Positions 17,009 through 28,904 of a stretch of DNA of 64,000 nucleotides are shown here, one piece after another. The position numbers and the translations under genes are program-made. This stretch comes from Desulfobaculum sp044987625 (GTDB lineage Bacteria > Desulfobacterota > Desulfovibrionia > Desulfovibrionales > Desulfovibrionaceae), in assembly GCF_044987625.1 (NCBI RefSeq), contig NZ_JBJDSB010000001.1:558001-622000 (forward strand), given 5' to 3'. Numbering within the stretch: position 1 is the stretch's first letter; every line of letters begins with the position of its first letter. The notes under the pieces are model-generated. The model was not told the origin of the DNA, made no database searches, and saw nothing but the letters and a program-made list of their open reading frames with translations.

Positions 17009-19123
17009 CTAGACGAGCCCTTTTTCAGCCTGCGCCTGAATGGCGGTAATAGCCACGGTGTTCACGATATCGGGGATGGTGCAGCCACGGGACAGGTCGT
17101 TCACGGGCTTGTTGAGGCCCTGCAGCACGGGACCAATGGCCACCGCGCCAACGGAGGAACGCTGCACTGCCTTGTAGGTGTTGTTGCCGGTGTTCAGGTC
17201 CGGGAAGATGAACACAGTCGCCTTGCCCGCAACATCGCTGCCGGGCATCTTGGTGGCGGCCACGTCGGGATCCACGGCGGCGTCGAACTGGAGCGGACCT
17301 TCGAGCGGCAGCTCGGGGGCCTTTTCCTTGGCCAGCGCGGTGGCTTCCTTCACCTTTTCAACGTCGGCACCCTTGCCGGAAGCGCCCGTGGAGTAGGACA
17401 GCATGGCCACGCGGGGGTCCACACCAAAGATGCGGGCCGTCTGGGCGGAGCCGATGGCGATCTCGGCCAGCTGCTGGGCGTTGGGGTTCGGGTTCACGGC
17501 GCAGTCGCCGAAGACGTGGACGCGGTCCTTCAGGCACATGAGGAACACGCTGGAGACGATGGACGCCTCGGGCTTGGTCTTCACGAACTCAAAGGCCGGA
17601 CGGATGGTGTGGGCCGTGGTGTTGATGGCGCCGGAAACCATGCCGTCGGCGTGGTCCTTGTGCACCATCATGGTACCGAAGTACGTGGGGTCGAGCATCT
17701 TGTCGCGGGCTTCGTCGATGAGGATGCCCTTGTGCTTGCGCGCCTCGAAGTAGGTCTGGGCGTATTCGTCCAGCAGGTCGGAGGTGGCGGGGTCGATGAT
17801 GGTCGCACCGTCGAGGTTGACGCCCAGCTCGGACACCTTGGCCTTCAGCTTGGCGGTGTCGCCAAGAATGATGACCTCGCACACATTGCGGCGCAGCAGA
17901 ATCTCGGCGGCAAGCAGAATGCGGTCGCACTCGCCCTCGGGCAAGACGATGCGCATTCTGTGGCTCTTGGCCTTTTCCACAAGGTTATACTCGAACATCT
18001 TCGGGGTGACCTTGGTGGACTTTCTGGCAACCAGACGCTCGGAGAGTTCCGCGCCGTTGACGTGGCTCTCGAAGGTGCCGAGGGCAAGGGCGATCTTGCG
18101 CTGGTCCTCGGGGTCGATGCGGCCGTAGAGTTCGGCCAGCTTCTGCGTGGTCTGGTAGGTGTGGCCCTTCACGGAAAGGATGGGCAGCGGCACGCCGGTC
18201 CAGCCTTCAATAAGGCGGTGCATGTTGGCCGAGGGCTGCAGGCCGCCGGTCAGGACGATGCCGGAGATGTCGGGGTAGGCGCCAGACAGCCGGGACGCCA
18301 GAGCAGTAATGATGATGTCTTCACGGTCACCGGGGGTGACGATGAGGCTGCCCTTGGAAAGATAGTCGAGGAAGTTGCCAATCTGCATGGCGGCGACGAG
18401 GTAGTCGTCCACCAGCGTTTCCAGGCGGCCATGTCCGTACAGGACCTTGGCGTCCAGCCAGCTCATCACGTCCTTGATGGTAGGATTGCCGAGGCCTTCC
18501 TCCTCCGGAATGACGTAGACGGACAGGGGCTGGGCGCAGCGCACCTTGCATTCGATGTCGGACTTGATGGAGGCGATGTCCGCATCCTTTTCGGCCCTGT
18601 TCACAACAGCCGCAACAACTTCAACACCCTTCTCTTCCATCGTGTCGATGGTCAGCTGGGTGGATTCGACAATCTCCTCGTCGCTCTTGGAACGGCCGGA
18701 AACGATGAGCATCACCGGGCAACCGAGGTTGGCGGCGATGTCGGCGTTGAGGTCAAACTCAAAAGCGGCGTCCTTGCCCTGAAAGTCCGTGCCTTCGCAC
18801 AGCACAAAGTCGTACTCGGCCTCCAGGGCCTTGTACTTGGCAAGGATGTTCTCAAGCAGCTGAGCGTGCTGGCCGCTGTTGGTCAGTTCGCGGGCCTCGG
18901 TCAGCGTGCAGGCGTAGGTGTCCTCGTAGGCGATGTCCAGATTGAACTGCTTGAGGATGAGGTTGATGTCGTGGTCCCGGGCACCATCAGCGTTGTTGTT
19001 GATGATGGGACGGAAGAAGGCGACCTTGCGCACATCGCGCGTGAGCAGCTGCATCACGCCGAGGGCGATGGCCGACTTACCGCTCCGGGATTCGGTTGCG
19101 GTGATGTACAGATTTTTCGACAT
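17009..19123 (-). CDS. pta: Phosphate acetyltransferase, long form with N-terminal regulatory domains
   Basis: Converts acetyl-CoA and phosphate to acetyl phosphate and CoA. 704 residues in the long architecture: an N-terminal P-loop dethiobiotin-synthetase-like domain (YITATESRSGKSAIALG), a DRTGG middle domain (~220-320), and a C-terminal catalytic PTA_PTB domain from ~385 (RIVLPEGECDRIL, SYSTGASGKGADVEKV, FPDLNTGNNTYKAVQRSS near the end). ATG 19123 is preceded by AGAGGA. A perfect 26-bp palindrome lies in the gap to the upstream Fe-S gene. Confidence 0.96.
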   Translation of the reverse strand: MSKNLYITATESRSGKSAIALGVMQLLTRDVRKVAFFRPIINNNADGARDHDINLILKQFNLDIAYEDTYACTLTEARELTNSGQHAQLLENILAKYKALEAEYDFVLCEGTDFQGKDAAFEFDLNADIAANLGCPVMLIVSGRSKSDEEIVESTQLTIDTMEEKGVEVVAAVVNRAEKDADIASIKSDIECKVRCAQPLSVYVIPEEEGLGNPTIKDVMSWLDAKVLYGHGRLETLVDDYLVAAMQIGNFLDYLSKGSLIVTPGDREDIIITALASRLSGAYPDISGIVLTGGLQPSANMHRLIEGWTGVPLPILSVKGHTYQTTQKLAELYGRIDPEDQRKIALALGTFESHVNGAELSERLVARKSTKVTPKMFEYNLVEKAKSHRMRIVLPEGECDRILLAAEILLRRNVCEVIILGDTAKLKAKVSELGVNLDGATIIDPATSDLLDEYAQTYFEARKHKGILIDEARDKMLDPTYFGTMMVHKDHADGMVSGAINTTAHTIRPAFEFVKTKPEASIVSSVFLMCLKDRVHVFGDCAVNPNPNAQQLAEIAIGSAQTARIFGVDPRVAMLSYSTGASGKGADVEKVKEATALAKEKAPELPLEGPLQFDAAVDPDVAATKMPGSDVAGKATVFIFPDLNTGNNTYKAVQRSSVGAVAIGPVLQGLNKPVNDLSRGCTIPDIVNTVAITAIQAQAEKGLV

Positions 19124-19140
19124 GGCGATTCCTCTGTTTC

Positions 19141-19166
19141 CGGGCGGCGGCCATGGCCGCCGCCCG
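19141..19166 (-). repeat. Perfect 26-bp palindrome between the Fe-S subunit gene and pta
   Basis: The 26 bases equal their own reverse complement (centre CCATGG, all flanks G/C). In the mRNA this is a 11-bp GC stem with a four-base loop, 11 bases after the Fe-S gene stop and about six bases before the AGAGG ribosome-binding site of pta. It could block or protect at the intercistronic junction. Confidence 0.8.
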
Positions 19167-19177
19167 TACGCGGTTTG

Positions 19178-20473
19178 TTAGCCGAGCGTTTCCGCGTAGA
19201 TCTCGATGACATGCTTTACGGTGATGCCATCGCCGTGCTGCGAGAGTAGATCGCTCATCTGCAGCATACACGCGGGACAGCCGGTCGTGACGACCTTGGC
19301 CCCGGAGTCGACGATGTTCTGTCGTTTGCGTTCACCGATCTTCTTGGAAACGTCGTAGTGATAGAGGTTAAAACTGCCGCCATTCCCGCAACACCTGTTG
19401 TGCTCGTTCATCTCCCGGAAGTCGTAGGCCGGGTTTGATTTCAGCAGAGCACGGGGCTGCGCGGTGACGTGCAACGACTTATCCAAATGGCACGGGTCGT
19501 GGTACGTGACGGGAGTGCCGCCCTTGGGGGCCTCTTCCGCGACCTCGACGCCGAGCTTGTCCACAATGAACTGGTTGATGTCGATGGCCTTGTCGGCCAG
19601 CTCCATCGCCGTGTGGCGAATGGCGGAGGGCATCTCCGCAGCAAACTTGGGCCACACTTCTTTAAATGCTGCCGTGCAGGAGCCGCAGGGAGTGACCAAA
19701 TAGTCGAACGGCACCTTGCCGAACATCTCCACGTTCTTCTGCACCAGCCGCATAAAGGACTCCATATCGCCGGAAGCCAGCGACGGAAGTCCGCAGCATG
19801 CCTGCCCTTCGGGCATGAACACGCCAACGCCGTGGTGCTTGAAGATCTTCAGCGCGGACATGCCGACACTGGGGAAGAACTTGTCCACAGCGCATCCGGG
19901 ATAGAAAGCAATCTTAATGCCAGAAGCGCCCGGCGTGGTATCTAAACTCGGAACTTCGCGGTGGAAGGCCTTCTTCGCCAGCGGCTTGAAGTGCCTGTCG
20001 CCGATGATGGGGCTCATCAGCTTGGAGCAGGACGTTCCGATAATGTCGTCCGCCTTGGAGGTCACCAGCCCCTGGAACTTGCCGCCAACGTCCAGCAGGG
20101 CGTTGAACAGCTTCGGGCGGGTGAGCATACCGCGAAGGATAGCCTTCTTGGCAGGAGAAAGGCCGAGGTAGCCGTTCACAATGCAGCGCGCCTTCAGGAA
20201 GATGTCCATAATCCGAACACCAGAAGGACAACTGGCCGCACAGGAACCGCACAGCAGACACTTGTTCAGACGCTCTTTGACGCCGTCGGCGTCCTTGATC
20301 ATCTCGTGCGCCAGATTCTCCAGCAGCGCGATCTTGCCGCGCGTGACGTCGGCCTCGGACATGGATTCCGCAAACACGGGGCACACGCCCTGACACATGC
20401 CGCACTTCATGCAGGCGACCATCTGGTCGTCCAGTTCCTGCAGCATGGTTGCGAGTTTTTGCAAGTCAGCCAT
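19178..20473 (-). CDS. GlcF-like iron-sulfur subunit of the (D-)lactate dehydrogenase
   Basis: 431 residues. Two N-terminal [4Fe-4S] motifs, CMKCGMCQGVCPVF and CLLCGSCAASCPSG, are followed by two CCG domains: GCAVDKFFP...ACCGLPSLASGD with TPCGSCTAAF, and YHDPCHLDKS...NRCCGNGGSFNL with TGCPACMLQM. This is the electron-transfer partner of the GlcD-like flavoprotein encoded four bases upstream. Family knowledge: in D. vulgaris the pair (DVU3027-3028) oxidises D-lactate, passing electrons to the membrane or to soluble carriers. ATG 20473 is preceded by GGAGCGTAGAGGA. Confidence 0.92.
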   Translation of the reverse strand: MADLQKLATMLQELDDQMVACMKCGMCQGVCPVFAESMSEADVTRGKIALLENLAHEMIKDADGVKERLNKCLLCGSCAASCPSGVRIMDIFLKARCIVNGYLGLSPAKKAILRGMLTRPKLFNALLDVGGKFQGLVTSKADDIIGTSCSKLMSPIIGDRHFKPLAKKAFHREVPSLDTTPGASGIKIAFYPGCAVDKFFPSVGMSALKIFKHHGVGVFMPEGQACCGLPSLASGDMESFMRLVQKNVEMFGKVPFDYLVTPCGSCTAAFKEVWPKFAAEMPSAIRHTAMELADKAIDINQFIVDKLGVEVAEEAPKGGTPVTYHDPCHLDKSLHVTAQPRALLKSNPAYDFREMNEHNRCCGNGGSFNLYHYDVSKKIGERKRQNIVDSGAKVVTTGCPACMLQMSDLLSQHGDGITVKHVIEIYAETLG

Positions 20474-20477
20474 TCCT

Positions 20478-21857
20478 CTACGCTCCTATGATCTTGCCGG
20501 GGTTCAGGATACCCTTCGGGTCCACGGCCGCCTTGATCTTCTTGGCGTAGTCGATGGTCGCCTTGGAGGTCTCCTTCTCCAGCCATTTGGCCTTCGCAAG
20601 ACCGATGCCATGTTCGCCGGACAGCGTGCCCTTAAGGGACAGTGCCACGTCGAAGATTTCGTCAACAGCCGCTTCCACACGCTCGAACTCGGCCTTGTCG
20701 CGGCGGTCGCACAGGATGGTCGGGTGCAGGTTGCCGTCGCCAGCATGGCCGAAGGTGCCAATCATCACGTTGTGCTTCTTGGCAATCTCGTTGATGGAAC
20801 GAATCATGTTTGGGATCTGGGAGCGCGGCACAGTGGCGTCTTCCAGAACGGTGGTCGGTCTGGCGCGGGCAAGCGCGGGCAGAGCCGCGCGGCGGGCTTC
20901 CCAAATGTTGTGGCGCTCGGCGGCGTCTTTGGCGGCCTTCACGTCGATGGCGCCGCACTTCTTGGCGATTTCGATAACCTTTTCGGCTTCGTCGGCAACC
21001 TGTGCGGGGTGGCCGTCAACCTCGATGAGGAGGATGGCGTCTGCCTCGGTGGGCAGGCCAACCTTGGTGAAGGCTTCCACCAGCTCGATGGTCTTTTTGT
21101 CCATCAGCTCAAGGGTGCAGGGCACGATCTTGTTGGCGATGATGGCGGCAACCGTCTCGGAGGCTTTGTCGATGGAATCGAACACGGCCATCATGGCCTT
21201 GTTGTCCTGCGGCGGAGCCACGAGCTTGAGGATGATCTCGTTGATGACGCCGAGGCTGCCCTCGCCCGCCACCTGCAGTGCGGAAAGATTGAATCCGGTC
21301 ACACACTTGACCGTACGGGAGCCGGTTTTCACCAGTCCACCGTTTACGTCAAAGAAATCGACGCCCATGACATAGTCTTTGGTAACGCCGTACTTGAGGC
21401 CACGCAGGCCGCCTGCGTTCTCGGCCACGTTGCCAGCCAGAGTGGAGACGTTCTGAGACCCCGGATCCGGAGGATAGAACAGACCACGCTTGGCAACCTC
21501 GTTGGCGAACTGCGCGGTGACAACGCCGGGCTGGACCACTGCGTACAGGTCTTCCTCGTTAATCTCAAGAATCTTGTTCATGGCATTGGTGAGAATCACC
21601 ACGCCATTGCGGCCCGGAATGGTTCCGCCGGAGAGATTGGTGCCAGCGCCGCGAGGCGTAATGGGCATGCCGTTCTCGTTGCAGAGCGCCACAACCTTGC
21701 CAAGTTGTTCACTATTGGTCGGGCGAACAACCAGTTCGGGGATTACAGGATCAAGAACGGCAGAGTCGTACGAGTACGCCTGCTTATCAGGCTCGGCGTC
21801 CATTACGTTCTCTTTGCCGACTACGGCTTGAAATTCCTTTATCAGGGCATCATTCAT
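20478..21857 (-). CDS. FAD-linked (D-)lactate dehydrogenase / glycolate oxidase subunit GlcD-like
   Basis: 459 residues of the VAO-type FAD family. The FAD-binding part shows VVRPTNSEQLGKVVALCNENGMPITPRGAGTNLS and YPPDPGSQNVSTLAGNVAENAGGL. The C-terminal substrate domain has GTFGHAGDGNLHPTI (metal/substrate His) and SGEHGIGLAK. It oxidises a 2-hydroxy acid; D-lactate is the likely substrate by context. ATG 21857 has AGGAGAG upstream. A strong hairpin separates it from the permease. Confidence 0.93.
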   Translation of the reverse strand: MNDALIKEFQAVVGKENVMDAEPDKQAYSYDSAVLDPVIPELVVRPTNSEQLGKVVALCNENGMPITPRGAGTNLSGGTIPGRNGVVILTNAMNKILEINEEDLYAVVQPGVVTAQFANEVAKRGLFYPPDPGSQNVSTLAGNVAENAGGLRGLKYGVTKDYVMGVDFFDVNGGLVKTGSRTVKCVTGFNLSALQVAGEGSLGVINEIILKLVAPPQDNKAMMAVFDSIDKASETVAAIIANKIVPCTLELMDKKTIELVEAFTKVGLPTEADAILLIEVDGHPAQVADEAEKVIEIAKKCGAIDVKAAKDAAERHNIWEARRAALPALARARPTTVLEDATVPRSQIPNMIRSINEIAKKHNVMIGTFGHAGDGNLHPTILCDRRDKAEFERVEAAVDEIFDVALSLKGTLSGEHGIGLAKAKWLEKETSKATIDYAKKIKAAVDPKGILNPGKIIGA

Positions 21858-21888
21858 CGTACTCTCCTGAACTCTGGGCTGACGTTAC

Positions 21889-21928
21889 GAGATGGACCGG
21901 GGGCGGTAAAGCCCGCCCCCGGCATCTC
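21889..21928 (-). terminator. Strong intercistronic hairpin between the lactate permease and glcD genes
   Basis: A 10-bp perfect GC stem (21897-21906 with 21913-21922, six-base loop) is extended by six further pairs (21889-21894 with 21923-21928) across a two-base bulge. There is no T-run. It probably stabilises the permease 3' end or attenuates. Confidence 0.65.
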
Positions 21929-21993
21929 GACATACACACGTTGTATTGGTTTCGGGCCACTTTCGCGGCGAGAAACCCTTCAATTCTTCCCGC

Positions 21994-23706
21994 TTAGAAG
22001 AGGTGCGGGAAGAAAACGAAGCTCATCAGGCTGGCAACAATGCCAACGACCAAGCCGTACAGCAGGAAGGGCCATACGGTCTTCTTGAGGATCTGTCCTT
22101 CCATGCCGGACAGGCCAACCACGGCGCACACAGCCACGATGTTGTGGATGCACACCATGTTGCCCATGCCGCCACCAACGGCCTGAGCGGCCACGATGAT
22201 CTGGCGGGGCAGGTCAAGCGTAGTGGCAACGCCCCACTGGAACTCAGCAAACAGCAGATCGGAAACCGTGTTGGAGCCAGTGATGAAGGAGCCAAGACCG
22301 CCAACGAAGGAGGCAAACATCGGCCATGCGTTGCCAACCATGGCGGCAACCATCTTGGCCATTGCCAGCGGCATGGAGGGATAACCGTTGGGGTTGAACA
22401 TCTCGTTGCCAACACCGGAACCACGGAAGATGGACACCAGCGCCACAGCAAAGAACAGCGCGATGGCGGGGTTCTTCATCTTCGCGATGGACTCGGTCCA
22501 TGCCCGCTTCACTCCATCACCGTTCATGCCGTGGATGAAGATGGTCAGGATGGCAACAAGAATAAAGGGAATGGTGCCGGGCAGGTACAGGTACGCGATG
22601 GCACCGTCAACGCCCTCGTATCCAAGGATGTTGGTGAAGGAAATCTTCTGGGCAGCGAGGAAGCCCTTCAGGCCAAGCTCGGGGATACGGGTGATAACAA
22701 GGATGAGGCCGATGAGCACGTAGGGGACCCATGCGCGGAACTGGGTCATGTGCGGGCGGAACTCAGCCTTTTCGTCAGGGGCGATAGAACCAGTCCATTC
22801 GGCCTCCCACTTGCTGTGAGGACCAAAGTCCCACGTGTCCTCAGGCACGCAGAAGCCACGCTTGGCACCAAAGATCAGGATGCCGAGACCAATCAGACCG
22901 CCAATCATGGACGGGAATTCGGGTCCGACAAACCATGCGAAAATCATATACGGCACAGTGAAGGACACAGCCGCAAACATGCAGAACTTCCATGCCTTAA
23001 AACCGTCAGACCAGCAGCGGTTGGGGCCGAACACACGGGTGATGAAGCCCAGCGTGAACACAGGAAGGATAAAGATCATGGGCAGGTGCAGCAGCGTAGC
23101 CCACTTGCCAACCAGCATGTTGAAGGACTCCATGCTGGTGAAGTTCACACCAGCAAGGCCGGAAACGGCAGCAGCTTCCACAAGGTCCTTCAGGAACTTC
23201 AGGCCGAGGACGACAGGCGTACCAACAGCACCAAAGGTCACCGGGAAGGAGTTGTACACCAAACAGATAACGGCAGCGGCCAGCGGCGGGAAGCCGAGGC
23301 TCAGCAGCAGCGGTGCAGCCAGCGCAGCGGGAGTGCCGAAGCCAGCAGCACCCTCAATGAACGCCGCGAACATGTAGCCAATAATGATGGCCTGCACGCG
23401 TCTGTCGCGAGAAATATTCTGGAAGCCGTACTGAATGGTTTCCATACCACCACTGTACTGCAACGTGTACAGAATAAGGATTGCGCCAAAGACAATGATC
23501 AAAATGCCAATGGCAGTTACAAAGCCCTGAAGAGTCAGAGCGGCCACGTACCCGGTAGGCAGCTGCCACGCCAAAATAGCGCCCAGTGCGGTAACAAGCC
23601 ACGCCAGAGGCATAGCTTTAGTTGCAGGCCAACGAAGGCCCACCATAAGCACCAGTGCGAGCGCTATGGGAAGAACGGCGACAAGGGCCAAAACTCCTAT
23701 GGACAT
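21994..23706 (-). CDS. L-lactate permease (LctP family)
   Basis: Lactate:H+ symporter of the inner membrane. About 570 residues with 12-14 hydrophobic helices. Family stretches include FIEGAAGFGTPAALAAPLL, VYNSFPVTFGAVGTP, FVGGLGSFITGSNTVSDLLF and VCIHNIVAVCAVVGL. The ATG at 23706 (MSIGVLALV) has AAGGAG at proper spacing; an upstream in-frame start at 23751 coincides with the predicted transcription start and is rejected. It is expressed from its own sigma-54 promoter 56 bases upstream. Confidence 0.95.
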   Translation of the reverse strand: MSIGVLALVAVLPIALALVLMVGLRWPATKAMPLAWLVTALGAILAWQLPTGYVAALTLQGFVTAIGILIIVFGAILILYTLQYSGGMETIQYGFQNISRDRRVQAIIIGYMFAAFIEGAAGFGTPAALAAPLLLSLGFPPLAAAVICLVYNSFPVTFGAVGTPVVLGLKFLKDLVEAAAVSGLAGVNFTSMESFNMLVGKWATLLHLPMIFILPVFTLGFITRVFGPNRCWSDGFKAWKFCMFAAVSFTVPYMIFAWFVGPEFPSMIGGLIGLGILIFGAKRGFCVPEDTWDFGPHSKWEAEWTGSIAPDEKAEFRPHMTQFRAWVPYVLIGLILVITRIPELGLKGFLAAQKISFTNILGYEGVDGAIAYLYLPGTIPFILVAILTIFIHGMNGDGVKRAWTESIAKMKNPAIALFFAVALVSIFRGSGVGNEMFNPNGYPSMPLAMAKMVAAMVGNAWPMFASFVGGLGSFITGSNTVSDLLFAEFQWGVATTLDLPRQIIVAAQAVGGGMGNMVCIHNIVAVCAVVGLSGMEGQILKKTVWPFLLYGLVVGIVASLMSFVFFPHLF

Positions 23707-23761
23707 AGAAGGCTCCTTGGAAAGCGAGTTAGAGGTTGAACGATAATCCACACCCTCTTCA

Positions 23762-23776
23762 ACAAATTGCGTGCCA
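23762..23776 (-). promoter_or_regulatory. Sigma-54 promoter of the lactate permease operon
   Basis: On the minus strand this reads TGGCAC, five bases (GCAAT), TTGT, with a following T and G. The -24 element is perfect. The -12 element differs from TTGC by one base, exactly as in the por promoter. Predicted start is near 23751, giving a leader of about 45 bases. Confidence 0.8.
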
Positions 23777-23863
23777 AAACATCACCAACCACACTTTCCC
23801 AAGGATAACAGCGGTTTATGAAATCACAGCTCTGGTGATTCCACAAACACAAATCCGCACGCT

Positions 23864-23879
23864 GTCTGAAAAAAAGGAC
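23864..23879 (-). promoter_or_regulatory. Putative activator dyad (UAS) for the lactate permease promoter
   Basis: GTCTGAAAAAAAGGAC is a GTC-N10-GAC dyad with an A-tract core. The centre lies about 95 bp upstream of the -24 element. The same 16-mer occurs at 28933-28948, and a close variant twice upstream of por. It is the expected place for binding by the adjacent sigma-54 regulator. Confidence 0.7.
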
Positions 23880-24023
23880 TCACCAAAACGCCGATCCAAC
23901 CCGGGAAACCCTGCGCGATATGTGGAGCCTAATCCACTCAAATAGTTTACTCTTTTTCACTTCCCTGCACAGGCAACATCCCAGTTAAGCAGTATACTAC
24001 ACGGGTTTTCGCCATTTCTAAAG

Positions 24024-24078
24024 GGTGTCCGGCAATTCAGACGGCCACGCAGAATCTGGAAAATCAGACACCAGTCCC
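24024..24078. repeat. Spaced inverted repeat GGTGTC ... GACACC
   Basis: Six-base arms, at about 24026 and 24073, enclose roughly 40 bases of non-coding sequence. It is part of a run of dyads between the permease promoter and the structured repeat. Weak alone. Confidence 0.35.
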
Positions 24079-24130
24079 CTTCTGGTGAAATTTGCACTTT
24101 CCCGCATGATTCCTTGGTTTACGGGTTGAC

Positions 24131-24169
24131 GTTCACTTTTGCGGAACACTTTTTCCCGCAAAAGTGAAC
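24131..24169. repeat. 14-bp perfect inverted repeat with 11-base loop
   Basis: GTTCACTTTTGCGG (24131-24144) is perfectly repeated in inverted form at 24156-24169. It lies in a gene-free stretch between the permease promoter region and the end of por. It could be a terminator-like structure or the end of a decayed mobile element; no transposase is near. Confidence 0.75.
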
Positions 24170-24174
24170 AAAAT

Positions 24175-24204
24175 GACCCTTTTTGAGGGTCCACGCCAGT
24201 GGAC
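24175..24204. repeat. Two overlapping, mutually exclusive hairpins
   Basis: GACCCT (24175-24180) pairs with AGGGTC (24186-24191), and GTCCAC (24189-24194) pairs with GTGGAC (24199-24204). The two stems share bases 24189-24191 and so cannot both form completely. They follow directly after the 14-bp inverted repeat. Confidence 0.55.
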
Positions 24205-24332
24205 AAAACACCGGCACATACGACTATCCGAACCAATACGCCCCACAAAAATACCAAGCGAGGCACTTTTTTTAGCTGGGCAGGCACAATTGAAGAGAAA
24301 GAGGGCCTTCGGCGGGCGAAGGGAATCAAAAA

Positions 24333-24712
24333 GGAAGAGGGCCTCCGGCGACTTGAGCTCTTAGGTCGTTCGGCCTGAAAGGACGAAGGGCCTTAGAGAT
24401 CAAGATAGCAGAGCTGCTCAAGGGAATGATTCCCTTGAGAATCCCCATGATTTTCGGGGCGGAAGCCGCCCCGAAAATAGGGGTGGGCGGGCTGGTTCTC
24501 TTGTCTTTTCCTGTTCGTTCTCTTTTCCTCATCCACGCCTAACAGGGATTCTCACCGCCCTGCATACAGTGCCAACGCCCCCCCCCAAAAAAAATTCTTC
24601 CCATCCACACGGACGAGAGCCACACAGGGGTGACGACTGCCCCCGACAACGGCACCCGGCCTGTGCGCACATGGGATTCTCAAGGGCCCACGGCCCTTGA
24701 GCCTGCGGAGCA
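24333..24712 (+). repeat. Structured intergenic repeat, copy A (longest)
   Basis: It has four blocks in order: a GGAAGAGGGCCTCCGGCG-type head; a double-hairpin block (stem 24417-24426 with 24430-24439, loop TGA; stem 24450-24462 with 24466-24478, loop AAG); an AACAGGGATTCTCACCG block ending in a run of nine C and eight A; and a tail with hairpin 24679-24688 / 24692-24701 and GCCTGCGGAGCA. Copies B (52677-52920) and C (54307-54585) share these blocks in the same orientation. Stem positions change in pairs between copies. There is no gene in 23777-24822 that I can support apart from these repeats and regulatory sites. Confidence 0.85.
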
Positions 24713-24822
24713 AATGCCTTCCCGCCTTCTCCCCTCCCCCAGCCCTCATCCGCTCTCAACCATTCCCCCTCATCACAGCCCTCCCCACTCCTCCCGCATC
24801 AACACCTCTAAGCGCTGGATAC

Positions 24823-24859
24823 AAAAAAAGAGGGGCGCGGCAGATGCCGCGCCCCTCTT
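24823..24859 (-). terminator. Intrinsic terminator of por
   Basis: The minus strand gives a 14-bp GC-rich perfect stem (24846-24859 with 24828-24841, loop of four) followed by seven T. It begins 34 bases after the por stop, so the permease operon needs its own promoter, which is present. Confidence 0.92.
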
Positions 24860-24892
24860 AGGGAGCGTCGTATGACGATGGCTTACGAGAGC

Positions 24893-28549
<3,657 letters not shown>

Positions 28550-28634
28550 AAATCCTCTCCTTAAGATTCATGAAACGGTTTCCGATGCATCGGCACGGAA
28601 CCCGCGGACATGTGGGAAAAGCGCCACAAAGCCA

Positions 28635-28649
28635 ACAAGAACCGTGCCA
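28635..28649 (-). promoter_or_regulatory. Sigma-54 promoter of por
   Basis: The minus strand reads TGGCAC, five bases (GGTTC), TTGT followed by TGG. It has the same -24 and the same -12 variant as the permease promoter. Predicted start is near 28623, about 74 bases before the por ATG. Confidence 0.8.
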
Positions 28650-28734
28650 GAACCTTACCATTTCTTTTTCCCTGCAAAACCGGGAAATTGGCGATAAACC
28701 GTACGAACCCACCAGCCGCTCCCGCGGCCGGAAA

Positions 28735-28750
28735 GTCTGTTTTTTCGGAC
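28735..28750 (-). promoter_or_regulatory. Proximal activator dyad (UAS) of por
   Basis: GTCTGTTTTTTCGGAC on the plus strand (minus: GTCCGAAAAAACAGAC) has its centre ~94 bp upstream of the -24 element, nearly the same distance as at the permease promoter. An identical 16-mer occurs at 28905-28920. Confidence 0.7.
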
Positions 28751-28904
28751 GAAATGCCCGCGCACCTGTTTATTCGCTCAACCAGTGGCATACAGCCACT
28801 ACCATCTTCTTCCTTCCATTTCGAGTATAAGTTGTCCACAAAAAATCCGCCGAAGCGCTGAAATCAACGGGTGGACGGCATGCGCCCACCGGGACCGGCC
28901 TGCG

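Noticed and set aside
15755..19249. Plus-strand open frame of ~1160 codons opposite ackA and pta
   Set aside because: Shadow of two well-supported genes; composition is typical of antisense reading of GC-rich codons.
24326..24532. Small minus-strand open frame (~68 codons) over repeat copy A as a gene
   Set aside because: Its equivalents in copies B and C differ in start and end and agree only over the hairpin core, so a protein gene is not supported.
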